Below are positions 27,501 to 37,697 of a DNA stretch of 64,000 nt, piece after piece. This DNA comes from Planctomycetota bacterium (GTDB taxonomy: Bacteria > Planctomycetota > Planctomycetia > Planctomycetales > Planctomycetaceae): positions 65,390 to 129,389 of the forward strand of contig JAFEBS010000054.1 in NCBI GenBank assembly GCA_018242525.1. Direction: 5' to 3'. A program made the position numbers and the translations under genes. Numbering within the stretch: position 1 is the first letter of the stretch; the number at the start of each line of letters is the position of its first letter. The notes below the pieces were generated by a model. That model had not been told where the DNA came from, did not search any database, and saw nothing but the letters and a program-made list of their open reading frames with translations.

Positions 27501-28481
27501 ATGATTCATAAACCCATGTTCGCGGTGATCACGGCCGCGATGTGCTTTGCCTGCGGATGGATCTGCTGTGCCTGTGCCTCCGATCAGTCGGCCAATTCGG
27601 GCGAGACGACAGCACCGGCAGTCGGGGGCGTTAAGCGGGCATTGATTGTCTGCGGTCTCAGTGGTGACGCAGACCATCACACGCTGTTTGCCGGTACCGT
27701 TGGAAAACTGCACGAGGGATTGGCAAAACACCAGGGGTTTGCAGCCAGCAACATCCAGGTGTTGTTTGGCGACGATCCGCAGGAGGACGATTCAGAATTG
27801 ATCCGGTCTTCCGCACGATCAACGTCCGCCGAACTGCAGAAGACCATCGACGACCTGCGTCAGGCCTCCAAGCCGGAGGATACCCTGTGGGTGATCGTCC
27901 TCGGACACAGCCACTTTGATGGCCGTCATTCCTGGCTGAATCTGCCGGGTCCAGATATCCAGCAGGATGAATTTGGAAAACTGTTCGCTGATCTGCCGTC
28001 GCGCGAGCAGGTGTTCCTGATCACGTCGCCCACCAGCGGAATGTTTATCAAACCGCTTGTTGCCAAGGGACGGGTCGTGATTTCCGCCACCGAAGATGCA
28101 CTGGAAACGAACGAGACGGACTTTCCACACGTGCTGGCCCGAGTCCTCAGCGCGCCACCCGCGGCGAAGGAGTTCGACGTGGACCAGGATGGCACCGTGA
28201 CATTGCTGGATCTGTACCTGACCGTTTGCCGAAACGTGGCCCAGCAGTATCTGGATGGAGAACTGCTGTCGACTGAGCATGCCTTGCTGGATGACAACGG
28301 CGATGGAAGGGGGACCGAAATCCAGATTGACTTCCTGACAGTTGACCAGGGAGGACGAGCCCGCCCCAACAAGACTTCCGTGGTTACTATCCGGCCGGAC
28401 AGTGATGGAGGTTTGTCGAAAACAATCGCGATCACTCCGGGACCGGAGGCCGCGCCCCAGGAGACCGGTGACCCGAAATAG
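27501..28481 (+). CDS. Caspase-like (C13/C14 fold) secreted protein, probably without catalytic Cys
   Basis: A 326-residue exported protein. Residues 40-240 resemble a caspase-like fold: KRALIVCGLSGDADH, a flavodoxin-like order of strands, and LWVIVLGHSHFDG with the His of a catalytic dyad near 136. Where active members have a DACHSG-like strand, this protein has LITSPTSG (about 173-180), lacking Cys. A near-C-terminal loop DVDQDGTVTLLDLYLTV resembles a dockerin/EF-hand calcium loop. It is probably a pseudo-protease or uses another nucleophile. It starts 11 bases after copy 5 of the paralogue family, so it is very likely in the same transcript. Confidence 0.75.
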   Translation: MIHKPMFAVITAAMCFACGWICCACASDQSANSGETTAPAVGGVKRALIVCGLSGDADHHTLFAGTVGKLHEGLAKHQGFAASNIQVLFGDDPQEDDSELIRSSARSTSAELQKTIDDLRQASKPEDTLWVIVLGHSHFDGRHSWLNLPGPDIQQDEFGKLFADLPSREQVFLITSPTSGMFIKPLVAKGRVVISATEDALETNETDFPHVLARVLSAPPAAKEFDVDQDGTVTLLDLYLTVCRNVAQQYLDGELLSTEHALLDDNGDGRGTEIQIDFLTVDQGGRARPNKTSVVTIRPDSDGGLSKTIAITPGPEAAPQETGDPK

Positions 28482-28532
28482 GACCGGGCGTCCAGTTGCG
28501 TTATTCTTTCAGCCCTGAACAGGAAAGATACG

Positions 28533-29924
28533 ATGAAACGCCTGGTCCTGCTCACGTGTTTCGCTTTGCTGGTCGGACGGAACGCCGCTGCCGATGCGGA
28601 CGAGATCGAACCGCCGACCTGGATTCGAGCTCGCACTGACTTCGATCACGGCACCGCGGCTGTATGGTTTTCTCCGTCGCTGCAGGTCTGGTATCAGGAA
28701 TCCGCCGGCGACCGTTCCGTGTTCTGCGATGCTGGCACTGGGGAGCGGCATGAAATCTATCAGCAGCAGGGGCGGGTCGTGACTCGCCCGCTTGGGGAAC
28801 GGTCGTCCGCTCCGATCTTTCCTCTGAGCCGAAGGACGGAAGACAACCAGTGGCTGGGTGCTTGGTTCTTCTCCGCGGGCCAACGGATCATCGATCAGCG
28901 ATCGCGCGAGGTGGTCGTGGGAGGAAAAGCCTGGAAGGAAATCGAATTCAGCGTCATCGGTGCCGGACCGCGAATGCTGGGGACATTGCGCGTGGATCCC
29001 CAGAATCATCGTCCGCGGCACCTGTTGTTCGAAACTCCCGGTGCCGGACAACAGACCACTCGATGGGAGTTTGACTACCCGCAGGAAGGACCGGGCGACG
29101 TCAGTCAACTGGCTCCCAAGGCACACTTGAATCGATCCGGTGACCTGAAAGAGATTCAATCAGCCATCGGAGCCATCGCTGCCAGCCGTGCCCGGATCGG
29201 TAATCTGCGTGTCGTCATTACCAGTTTTCCGGACGAGACTGTCGGTTCTCTGTGGGTGGTTCACAAGAAGGGTGATCGCTGGCGAGTCGACACTTATACG
29301 TTTCCGCAACTGTTGCAGGATCTCGCGCGAGATGTATCGACCGATGAGTGGGGCAAATGGATTGAAAGCCAGTTGCCCAACTGCAGCCTCAGTCGCAGCC
29401 TGGTCTGTGACGGAAACCGTGTATTCGACCTGAAGGGACGCGACAGGGTTCCGAAACTGTCTGAGAAAATCGCACCAATCGATCTGCTGACCGGATCATC
29501 CTCGGGGCTTCCTTTCGATGTCCGGTTCCCGCTTCGATTCTATCCAGATTTGACGAGCGTACACGACAGCTTCAAACTCGTTCCAAAACCGGCAGCCTTT
29601 CCTGATGGACTACTCATTCAGCAAAGCGGCGGATACGCGAAGGGAGGAGGCTACCACAGTCACTACTACCTGGATCCCGCCAGGGGGCACACGTTGGTCA
29701 AATACGAACTATTCGAGGATTCCAAGGAAGCAGAACTCTCCGCCGATGCCAAACTGGAACACACCCGTTCGGCAGAAGACTTTCGACAATCCCCGCAAGG
29801 ATGGTGGTACCCTTCGCTGATCCGCGACACACGCCGCGGTGAGGACGCGACTTTGACACGCTATCATTTCGACTTCAATGCGGATCTGCAGGACAATCTG
29901 TTTGCCCTGGATGGCAATCGTTGA
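28533..29924 (+). CDS. Secreted protein of unknown function
   Basis: A 463-residue protein with a signal peptide (LVLLTCFALLVGRNAAA). AGGAAAG precedes ATG 28533. The sequence is beta-rich throughout, with repeated segments such as WKEIEFSVIGAGPRMLGTLRVD, LRVVITSFPDETVGSLWVVHKKGDRWRVD and YHSHYYLDPARGHTLVKYELFED, reminiscent of LolA/LolB-like half-barrel proteins. This resemblance is weak and I assign no family. It is the last gene of the plus-strand block and converges on the UDP-glucose dehydrogenase gene. Confidence 0.8.
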   Translation: MKRLVLLTCFALLVGRNAAADADEIEPPTWIRARTDFDHGTAAVWFSPSLQVWYQESAGDRSVFCDAGTGERHEIYQQQGRVVTRPLGERSSAPIFPLSRRTEDNQWLGAWFFSAGQRIIDQRSREVVVGGKAWKEIEFSVIGAGPRMLGTLRVDPQNHRPRHLLFETPGAGQQTTRWEFDYPQEGPGDVSQLAPKAHLNRSGDLKEIQSAIGAIAASRARIGNLRVVITSFPDETVGSLWVVHKKGDRWRVDTYTFPQLLQDLARDVSTDEWGKWIESQLPNCSLSRSLVCDGNRVFDLKGRDRVPKLSEKIAPIDLLTGSSSGLPFDVRFPLRFYPDLTSVHDSFKLVPKPAAFPDGLLIQQSGGYAKGGGYHSHYYLDPARGHTLVKYELFEDSKEAELSADAKLEHTRSAEDFRQSPQGWWYPSLIRDTRRGEDATLTRYHFDFNADLQDNLFALDGNR

Positions 29925-30008
29925 ATGATTCTCCCACGTGCTGGGAAGTCCAGCGTCATCGCTCGACATGTGTCGAAACCAACACGTCTCGCTCTCCTCG
30001 ACCAAAAC

Positions 30009-31322
<1,314 letters not shown>

Positions 31323-31381
31323 GTCGATTCCTCAGCTTGATTTCAAAACGTAGACGATCACGGGATCGCAGGCCACGAGGT

Positions 31382-32281
31382 TCAGGACACGGTGCCAGCG
31401 GGGTCGGGGCCAAGTTTCAGCAATTCCATCAGGTACTGGCCATAGCCGCTCTTGATCAACGGGGCCGCCAGTTGTTCCACCTGTGCGGCATTGATATGCC
31501 CCAGGCGGAACGCGATTTCTTCGGGACAGGCGATCTTCAGTCCCTGACGCTCCTGAACAACCTGCACGTAGTTGGCGGCCGCCAGCAATGAATCGTGGCT
31601 TCCAGTATCCAGCCAGGCGTAACCGCGTCCCATCAATTCCACGGTCAAATCGCCGCGACTCAGGTAAGCCCTGTTCACATCGGTGATCTCCAGTTCACCC
31701 CGGTGAGACGGTCGAATCGTTTTCGCGATCGACACCACATCATTGTCGTAGAAGTACAGGCCCGTCACGGCATAGTTGGACTTCGGTTGTCTCGGCTTCT
31801 CTTCCAGGTCGATGGCGCGTCCCTGCCCGTCGAAGCTGACGACACCATACTGCTGCGGATCCCGAACGTAGTACCCAAATACAGTGGCTCCACGCTGCCG
31901 GGCCATGGCCCGTTCCAGCAAGGACTGCAGGCCGTGCCCATAGTAGATGTTGTCGCCAAGGATCAGGCTGGCCGGCGAGTTCCCCAGAAAAGATTCACCG
32001 ATCAGGAACGCCTGCGCCAGTCCTTCGGGTTTCGGTTGTGCCGCGTAGTGCAGCGAGATTCCCCATTGTGAACCGTCACCAAGCAATTGGTGAAATGCCT
32101 GCTGATCCTGTGGAGTGGTGATGATCAGGATGTCACAGATGCCGGCCAGCATCAATGTCGTCAGCGGATAGTAGATCATCGGCTTGTCATAGACCGGCAT
32201 CAGTTGCTTGCTCGTTGCAACCGTCAGCGGATGGAGTCGCGTCCCTGCACCTCCCGCCAAAATGATCCCCTTGCGGTTCAA
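31382..32281 (-). CDS. rfbA: Glucose-1-phosphate thymidylyltransferase
   Basis: A 299-residue enzyme making dTDP-glucose from dTTP and glucose 1-phosphate. The N-terminal nucleotide-binding motif LAGGAGTRLHPLT, then SKQLMPVYDKPMIYYPL, ILGDNIYYG and EEKPRQPKSNYAVTGLYFYD are all present, and the length is standard. The start is a TTG at 32281 with AAAGGT 6 bases upstream. rfbB, rfbC and rfbD are not in the window, so either they lie elsewhere or dTDP-glucose feeds another dTDP-sugar route, such as the amino-sugar genes at 47-55 kb. Confidence 0.97.
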   Translation of the reverse strand: MNRKGIILAGGAGTRLHPLTVATSKQLMPVYDKPMIYYPLTTLMLAGICDILIITTPQDQQAFHQLLGDGSQWGISLHYAAQPKPEGLAQAFLIGESFLGNSPASLILGDNIYYGHGLQSLLERAMARQRGATVFGYYVRDPQQYGVVSFDGQGRAIDLEEKPRQPKSNYAVTGLYFYDNDVVSIAKTIRPSHRGELEITDVNRAYLSRGDLTVELMGRGYAWLDTGSHDSLLAAANYVQVVQERQGLKIACPEEIAFRLGHINAAQVEQLAAPLIKSGYGQYLMELLKLGPDPAGTVS

Positions 32282-32318
32282 GTCATACCTTTCTTCATTG
32301 TCGGTCTATTGGAATGGT

Positions 32319-34865
32319 TCAATCGGATTTCGCATCCGGAAGACGAACGCAAAGCAATGTTGCCGGATGTTCCGCACGGATCGGTTCCAGAGTGACGGGT
32401 CCCGCGGCAGCCGGGATCAGGACCGTCCGCCCCCGGACAAGTTCATGTCGCTCCCCGAACAGCGAGTCGGCCATCGAAATAGCACCATCGACCACCATCC
32501 AGATTGTCATTTCGCCAGCATACGGCACGACGCACGGTTGAAACAGAGTGAAACGTTCCAGCCGGAAATCATTCAGTTCGACGAGCAACTCGCCCTGAAT
32601 TCCGTCCTGCCGACTCTCCATGCGTTGCGGTGCTACAGGACCAATTGGCTGTTGACTCCAATTGATCGCCTGCAAGGCGGACTCGATCTGCAATGGCCGG
32701 GGCTTGCCGTCCAGTCCGAGCCGATTCCAGTCAAACAGTCGAAATGTTGCATCGCTGGACTGCTGAACTTCGGCCAGGACCAGACCGCCACCGGCCGCAT
32801 GAATGGTTCCCGCAGGCAGCGAAATGCAATCGCCCGCCTGAGGGACGAACATGTGCAGGCACTCGTCAAGGGACCCCGCGTGCAGATGTCGCAGGAATTC
32901 GTCCCGCGAAATGCCCGTTCGCAACCCCGCGTAAATTCGCGCCGTCGGTTCTGCCTGAAGGACGACCCAGACTTCCGATTTCCCTCGCGGTTGACCAAGT
33001 ACCTCCCGTGCCATCTTGTCGCACGGGTGAACTTGAAGCGACAACCAGTCGCGACAATCCAGCCACTTGATGAGCAATGGAAACCCATCACCGCTCTCAT
33101 GTTGACGACCACTCAATTCCCGGGAGTGTCGAGTCCAGAGGCGGTTTAGCGTTGCACCCGAATGGACGCCCGCAGCCACGTAGCTGGAATGTTCTGGCAG
33201 ATCACTCAGGTCCCAGGACTCACCGTACGGTTGGTCGGTCGGCAGTTGGTGACCAAGGAAGTTTTCCAGCGCCCGCCCGCCCCAAATCCGGGGAATCGGC
33301 TGACTGGTGAAAACCAGCGGAGTCGTCACCGTATCGTGAGCATCCGGGTGCGGGGCCGGGCTAATCTCGACTGCTGCACCTGCGCTCGGGGTTAAATCGT
33401 CAGCTCCGAACAAATGTGGTTCCATAACCTTCCGGGGGCAACCGCTCTGCAGGGTAAACGCCTCATCTGGATCAACCGCGAGCGGGCTGATCTCCACAGG
33501 AATCCCAGTCGCCACCTGGACCCCCGCTCGCCGCAATCTGGCGGCGGCCCGAGCCACCATCGCGGCCTGGACTTCCGTGGCTGAATGATCGCCGACAGCA
33601 TTCTTCAGTGGAGCAAACTCCGTCTCGCGCTCGGTTTCGATAAACAATGCGTGTCGCGCCGACGGCAGAATGTCAAATATATAGCGTTCAAACTTCAGTC
33701 CATTGGGAGCGTCTGACTGGGCCCGTTGTCCCTCCGCGTTGATGCAGGGGACGCTACGAACAACCTTATGCCATGGAAGCCCTCCCCCCTGATTGGCTGC
33801 CCGCTCCAGAAAATCCCGCTGGAAGACATGAATGGCCGTACTGCCTGCGCGGAGTTGCAATCGACCGTCTGGCTCGCAACGTGACGACAGTTCCGCCGGA
33901 AGATTACTGTATTCCACGATCTCTGCGTGACCATCGATTTCGACGGCGACCCCGACTTTTTCTGAGGCCGACTGTTTCTCGACAACCTTCGTGGAAACAT
34001 CCGCAGCGTTCCGCACATGAAACCCCAGAAACGCCGGGTCACAAACGTGGACCAGGGGGTTGTCGACCTGATGGTAAAAGAGCGACTCGATACCGCGCCG
34101 TCGCAATTCCGCAAACAGGCCGGCTTTCGACAACGCGTCCAGGACGCCTCCGTGACCGTCGGGACTCAGCACCAGCGACGACTTGCTGGCAAGCAGCAAT
34201 TCGCCTGTCGACGCGTCGAAAGCGGGAACGACACCCTGACGGAAAAAGTAAACGTCCGCCGGATTCAGCCCAAAGGAATTGTGCTGGGAAAACCAGCTGA
34301 CGGTGGAATCATGCGTCGCGTCGCTGGTCATGATCAGGTACGGAGTCGAAACCTGATACCGACGGTTCAGCCTGACAACCTGCTCCGCCAGTAGTTGGTA
34401 GAGCGACGCACCGCTGACAGGTCCAATCGGAAACATCCCCTTGGGCTGCGAAATCCCCAGGCGGCTGGCCATCCCACCCGCAACCAGCAGAACGCCAACT
34501 CGCCCGGCCTGCAGCAGTTCGCGCCCCAGATCTCTGGCGGCAGCCCATTCAGTCTCGTCATTCGCCGTTTGCGGACGCCGAATCAGATGGGAGGGCGGTT
34601 GAACCCGCTGCAATCGCGCGTTCGATTCCTGGCAGGCCGACACATGTCGAAGCCGCCATTCGGCCACCATCCCCCAATCCACCTGATTTAACTGGTGAAC
34701 GAAAGCCTCCTGCTCGCTGGATGACAATTCCGTCCAAAACCGAAGAATGGAACTCTGATCCGCTCGAGTAATCTGCTCCAGAAGTGCTGCGCTCAATTGC
34801 TGCCCTCCCAGACTACCGGGGCGGATGTTCGGCTCACGTTTCAAGTGAGTTACCGTTTTTGTCAT
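32319..34865 (-). CDS. Fusion: UDPGP-type sugar nucleotidyltransferase + phosphomannose isomerase (type I)
   Basis: One 848-residue frame without internal stop. Residues about 70-500 are a UDPGP-family nucleotidyltransferase (VAGGMASRLGISQPKGMFPIG, later DNPLVHVCDPAFLGFH, PSARHALFIETERETEFAPLKN), making a UDP-sugar from UTP and sugar 1-phosphate. Residues about 512-848 are a type I mannose-6-phosphate isomerase (RIWGGRALENFLG, LSLQVHPCDKM, SEVWVVLQAEP, AGTIHAAGGGLVLAEVQQSSD), with the Gln/His/Glu/His zinc ligands in place. ATG 34865 (MTKTVTH) is preferred over the frame opening at 34952. Substrate of the first domain (GlcNAc-1-P or Glc-1-P) is not decidable here. The isomerase supplies mannose for GDP-mannose. 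Confidence 0.88.
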   Translation of the reverse strand: MTKTVTHLKREPNIRPGSLGGQQLSAALLEQITRADQSSILRFWTELSSSEQEAFVHQLNQVDWGMVAEWRLRHVSACQESNARLQRVQPPSHLIRRPQTANDETEWAAARDLGRELLQAGRVGVLLVAGGMASRLGISQPKGMFPIGPVSGASLYQLLAEQVVRLNRRYQVSTPYLIMTSDATHDSTVSWFSQHNSFGLNPADVYFFRQGVVPAFDASTGELLLASKSSLVLSPDGHGGVLDALSKAGLFAELRRRGIESLFYHQVDNPLVHVCDPAFLGFHVRNAADVSTKVVEKQSASEKVGVAVEIDGHAEIVEYSNLPAELSSRCEPDGRLQLRAGSTAIHVFQRDFLERAANQGGGLPWHKVVRSVPCINAEGQRAQSDAPNGLKFERYIFDILPSARHALFIETERETEFAPLKNAVGDHSATEVQAAMVARAAARLRRAGVQVATGIPVEISPLAVDPDEAFTLQSGCPRKVMEPHLFGADDLTPSAGAAVEISPAPHPDAHDTVTTPLVFTSQPIPRIWGGRALENFLGHQLPTDQPYGESWDLSDLPEHSSYVAAGVHSGATLNRLWTRHSRELSGRQHESGDGFPLLIKWLDCRDWLSLQVHPCDKMAREVLGQPRGKSEVWVVLQAEPTARIYAGLRTGISRDEFLRHLHAGSLDECLHMFVPQAGDCISLPAGTIHAAGGGLVLAEVQQSSDATFRLFDWNRLGLDGKPRPLQIESALQAINWSQQPIGPVAPQRMESRQDGIQGELLVELNDFRLERFTLFQPCVVPYAGEMTIWMVVDGAISMADSLFGERHELVRGRTVLIPAAAGPVTLEPIRAEHPATLLCVRLPDAKSD

Positions 34866-35026
34866 GGCACTGCAAATCCCGGGCAGCTCGTTGGATACAA
34901 TTCTTTGAAAACGCCATGGTAGGCATCGGATTCCAAGCGCACGCAAGTCCAATTCTGCAATTCTTTGTGAAGGTTGCTGAGTTCATAACGACACTCTTCA
35001 CAATTCACCACCCCAGTCAAACTGCC

Positions 35027-35692
35027 TTATCGAAACAGTTCACGGCACAGTTTAATGTACTCGAAAGTATACCAGAGAACACCGTCTTTGAATCGCCACC
35101 AGTTTTCGCGTCCAAACCCATCCGTCGGAGTGGCAATGAAATGCAGGCGATCCCGACTGCCGGGTAGCCGCTTCCGAAAGATCATTCGGGTGCGACGCGT
35201 GTGAAAATCGCTTGTCACAACGGCAATCGTCGCATCTGGCCGGGACGCGAGAAACGCACCAAGAATACGAGCCTCATCCCGCGTACTGTCTACTGAACCG
35301 GACAGGAGTTGAATCGATTCCCGTGGAACACCACGAGCCAGCAGGACTTCGCGTTGAATCTGATGTTCTGGCGGAAGGAATTCGTCAACGGCAGGGAGCC
35401 CCTCCGGAATCAGGATCTGACGGGTATAGCCCGCCCGATAGATGGCTGCCGCCATGAATGGTCGAGTACTGGATTCTCCGCCCAGAACGTAGACGCAGTC
35501 CACAGGGGTGGACAGGCGTTCGCCAACATCCAGCCATCCACCAATCCAGCGCAGGGCGATTGGCGACAACAGGTAGATCAAGGATAAAGCGACCGTCGCC
35601 AACGCGAGCCGCCGGCACCATCGGTACCACAAACGGCTGCGGGTGGAGATCACGCCGCCGGTGTGAATAACTCTGGATTGCATTCGCGCCAT
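35027..35692 (-). CDS. YdcF-like (DUF218) membrane protein
   Basis: About 221 residues with one N-terminal membrane helix (ALATVALSLIYLLSPIAL) and a DUF218 domain: VDCVYVLGGESSTRPFMAAAIYRAG, REVLLARGVPRESIQLLSGSVDSTRDEA and IAVVTSDFHTRRTRMIFRKRL. The family includes ElyC/SanA/YdcF, envelope proteins linked to the lipid-carrier and glycan pathways, activity unproven. The start is uncertain: ATG 35692 or 35683, both inside the 3' end of the upstream gene. Overlap with that gene points to translational coupling. Confidence 0.88.
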   Translation of the reverse strand: MARMQSRVIHTGGVISTRSRLWYRWCRRLALATVALSLIYLLSPIALRWIGGWLDVGERLSTPVDCVYVLGGESSTRPFMAAAIYRAGYTRQILIPEGLPAVDEFLPPEHQIQREVLLARGVPRESIQLLSGSVDSTRDEARILGAFLASRPDATIAVVTSDFHTRRTRMIFRKRLPGSRDRLHFIATPTDGFGRENWWRFKDGVLWYTFEYIKLCRELFR

Positions 35693-36369
35693 GTCCTGGA
35701 TTCTTTGGATTGAATTGCCGGAAGGATCAACCCCAACCAGCTTCGCACAAATAACATGATTCCCGGCTTGCTGTGCCACCAGTTTGATAAATCGTACGAT
35801 CGATGGTGCAACGGCCGAATAGCAAGCCGTCGCGCCAGCAATCGCGGTAACTCCCGATCAAATCTCCAGCGAATTTCACGACTGCTAAAGGCCTCGCAGA
35901 CAACGATCACCTGTGCCTGAGGATGTTCGTGTAGCCAGCGGCTCAATTCCATGTCCAACGAATCCTCGGGATCCGTCCAGGAAACCACGTCGATTTGATC
36001 GCCACGGACTCCACGCCTGGTGAGTTCCTTCCGGCCCAGTTCCACGGGATCCGGGAGTATCCCCAGTCGGACCAGGCGGCCGCGCGGACTTTCCTCAAGT
36101 AGCACGTGTCGATGGAGGTCTTCGCGACAGAACTGTGCCGCTTCGTCAAACCGCAAATCTCCCCCCAGGATCAGCATCGTCGTCGCCATCGGCGACGATT
36201 CGGAAATCACCAGCGGGGCGGCCAGGCACCGCAACAGCGGCGAACGAAACACAAAGAGCAGTCCCGCCGTAACCAGAATTCCGATCACAAATTGAAAACA
36301 TCGATGGCGCCGGCCGACACCTGTTGCTGACAACTCAGCTCCAATCGACGATGGGCGTTGACTGGCCAT
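35650..36369 (-). CDS. Second YdcF-like (DUF218-related) membrane protein
   Basis: About 239 residues with one membrane helix (FVIGILVTAGLLFVF) and a diverged DUF218-like region: TTMLILGGDLRFDEAAQF, GRKELTRRGVRGDQIDVVSWTDPEDSLDMELSRWL and AQVIVVCEAFSSREIRWRFDREL. This parallels the following gene, as if the pair arose by duplication and divergence. ATG 36369 overlaps the upstream stop (TGATG), which fixes the start against the longer frame opening at 36459. A hydrophobic segment near the C-terminus (MLFVRSWLGLILPAI) may be a second membrane contact. Confidence 0.82.
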   Translation of the reverse strand: MASQRPSSIGAELSATGVGRRHRCFQFVIGILVTAGLLFVFRSPLLRCLAAPLVISESSPMATTMLILGGDLRFDEAAQFCREDLHRHVLLEESPRGRLVRLGILPDPVELGRKELTRRGVRGDQIDVVSWTDPEDSLDMELSRWLHEHPQAQVIVVCEAFSSREIRWRFDRELPRLLARRLAIRPLHHRSYDLSNWWHSKPGIMLFVRSWLGLILPAIQSKESRTWRECNPELFTPAA

Positions 36370-37049
36370 CAGTCCATTAATTCCTGAATAAACACACCGC
36401 CTCGAAACGCTCCCGTCTGCTGCGACTGGAAGATTTCGCCGGTCTCTGTATCCAGACACGTGAGATATCCACCGCTGTACGCCAAAGTATCAATACACAC
36501 CCAGCCGTCGCCAATGGCGGGGAGCCCATCAGGAATGCCACTGTGTCCACACACCACCTGCCGCCCCGAGGGATGCGGAAACTCCATGCCCGTCAAGGAT
36601 TGCCAGCGCAGCCATTGCGGTTGCTGGTTCGCCAGGTCCACACCGGGTTCCAGATTGGCATGGATCCCGATCGTGGACTCGTTTTCCCAGTACGATCGGG
36701 CCTGCTCCAGCAATAGCCGATGGTCGTCGGGAAAGCGGTCAAGTGTCCCGCCGTACGACCGAAGCGTGGCATTCCCTCCATAGCGCAGCCATCGGTCCCC
36801 CCGAACTCCCGCGAGGGCATCCAGCAGCATCTCTTCGTGATTGCCAAGCACAAATTCAACCTGGCAGACTGTTTGCAGCCCGATGATTCGCTCCAGAACC
36901 TGACGGCTGCCAGGACCGCGATCAATTGCATCTCCCAGGATGACAACGGTGTCGTCCGTCGTCAGTTCGATTCTGTCGAGAAGTGTTTCCAACGCGACAT
37001 CGCAACCATGAATGTCACCCAAGGCCAGCACGCGATGTGTCACAGCCAA
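36369..37049 (-). CDS. PPP-type metallophosphoesterase
   Basis: A 226-residue phosphatase with the classical metal-binding motifs in order: GDIHG (about 12-16), GDAIDRG (about 40-46) and GNHEEM (about 70-75), and later VVCGHSG. It resembles bacterial PP1/PP2A-like phosphatases (PrpA/PrpB) and ApaH-like enzymes, so substrate could be phosphoprotein or dinucleotide. The first start is TTG 37049; GTG 37043 has a better-placed AAAGGG 8 bases upstream and may be real. Translationally coupled to the YdcF-like pair (TGATG), which suggests a regulatory role for that envelope module. Confidence 0.9.
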   Translation of the reverse strand: MAVTHRVLALGDIHGCDVALETLLDRIELTTDDTVVILGDAIDRGPGSRQVLERIIGLQTVCQVEFVLGNHEEMLLDALAGVRGDRWLRYGGNATLRSYGGTLDRFPDDHRLLLEQARSYWENESTIGIHANLEPGVDLANQQPQWLRWQSLTGMEFPHPSGRQVVCGHSGIPDGLPAIGDGWVCIDTLAYSGGYLTCLDTETGEIFQSQQTGAFRGGVFIQELMD

Positions 37050-37159
37050 AACCCTTTCAATGGCCGGTTTAATCCGGCGAGGAAAGTCCCCGCGCTGGCC
37101 CGATCTCCCAAATCACTCACTGTTCCAGACATCAAATGGAGGCCTTAGAAGTTGCCCTG

Positions 37160-37175
37160 TTTCCAAATTGGCACT
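37160..37175 (+). promoter_or_regulatory. CCAAATTGG palindrome, left copy
   Basis: TTTCCAAATTGGCACT contains the 9-base palindrome CCAAATTGG. Its reverse complement occurs at 37294-37309 with one mismatch in 16. Such paired dyads in a divergent intergenic region are typical of operators. Confidence 0.35.
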
Positions 37176-37293
37176 GCGACGGCCCTATCAGTTTAAAACG
37201 CGATACAGAGCGCGTGCCAGATCGGAAATGTCATCTGTCGAATCTGGGATAACCCGAATAAGGTCGGAAACCTGCACGGTAGATCTCACCACA

Positions 37294-37309
37294 AGTGCCA
37301 AATTGGAAA
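37294..37309 (-). promoter_or_regulatory. CCAAATTGG palindrome, right copy
   Basis: AGTGCCAAATTGGAAA, the inverted partner of the sequence at 37160-37175 (15 of 16 bases). Spacing between the inner ends is 118 bases, compatible with looping by one regulator or with a long stem. Confidence 0.35.
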
Positions 37310-37457
37310 TACGTTACATTTCCTCTCAGCCAATCTCGGATTAATAGGGTTTTCGACAGCGAATTCCTGTTTTTTTCTCCACGCGCCCTTCCGCCATGGT
37401 ACAGCCGACAGAATCCGCCTCCCTTCGGTGTTTGACGAACGCATCCTGATTTTTTTC

Positions 37458-37487
37458 TTGCTCGTTGCTTCGACCCTGTCGTACAAT
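37458..37487 (+). promoter_or_regulatory. Candidate promoter for the polysaccharide operon
   Basis: TACAAT at 37482-37487 is a good -10; the best -35 in range is TTGCTC at 37458-37463 with 18-base spacing, matching only at TTG. It would give a leader of about 200 bases before the NusG-like gene. Confidence 0.3.
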
Positions 37488-37697
37488 CGACGCATGTTTC
37501 CTATTTTCACCAATCATTGAAATCAGCGTATTTTAATGGGTCGGCAATACCGACAGGTGACTCGACTCGGTCGAGGCGGGAAACGAAAGCTGGTTCGACG
37601 AGGAAATCGAACCGGAAGAGTGACATCAAAAGTGTCACCCAGAGGAACGGAGTACGCGCCGAAATATCGAGTTACCCCCGACCCGGAACCCTCGACG

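Larger units (their letters stand above)
37050..37697. other. Long intergenic region ahead of the polysaccharide operon
   Basis: No gene is supported in this stretch between the minus-strand phosphatase and the NusG-like gene. It holds the inverted pair of CCAAATTGG-containing sequences (37160-37175 and 37294-37309), several T-runs (37371-37377, 37450-37456), and a promoter candidate near 37482. A frame open from 37536 would extend the NusG-like protein by a basic, low-complexity tail; I treat that part as leader. Confidence 0.5.

Noticed and set aside
37160..37186. Sigma-54 promoter at the TGGCAC element
   Set aside because: TGGCAC is present but TTGC at the required spacing is missing on either strand, so it does not meet the -24/-12 pattern.
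37536..37697. N-terminal extension of the NusG-like protein
   Set aside because: The residues are Arg/Lys-rich and unlike the family, and the start lacks a Shine-Dalgarno; ATG 37698 gives a normal length.
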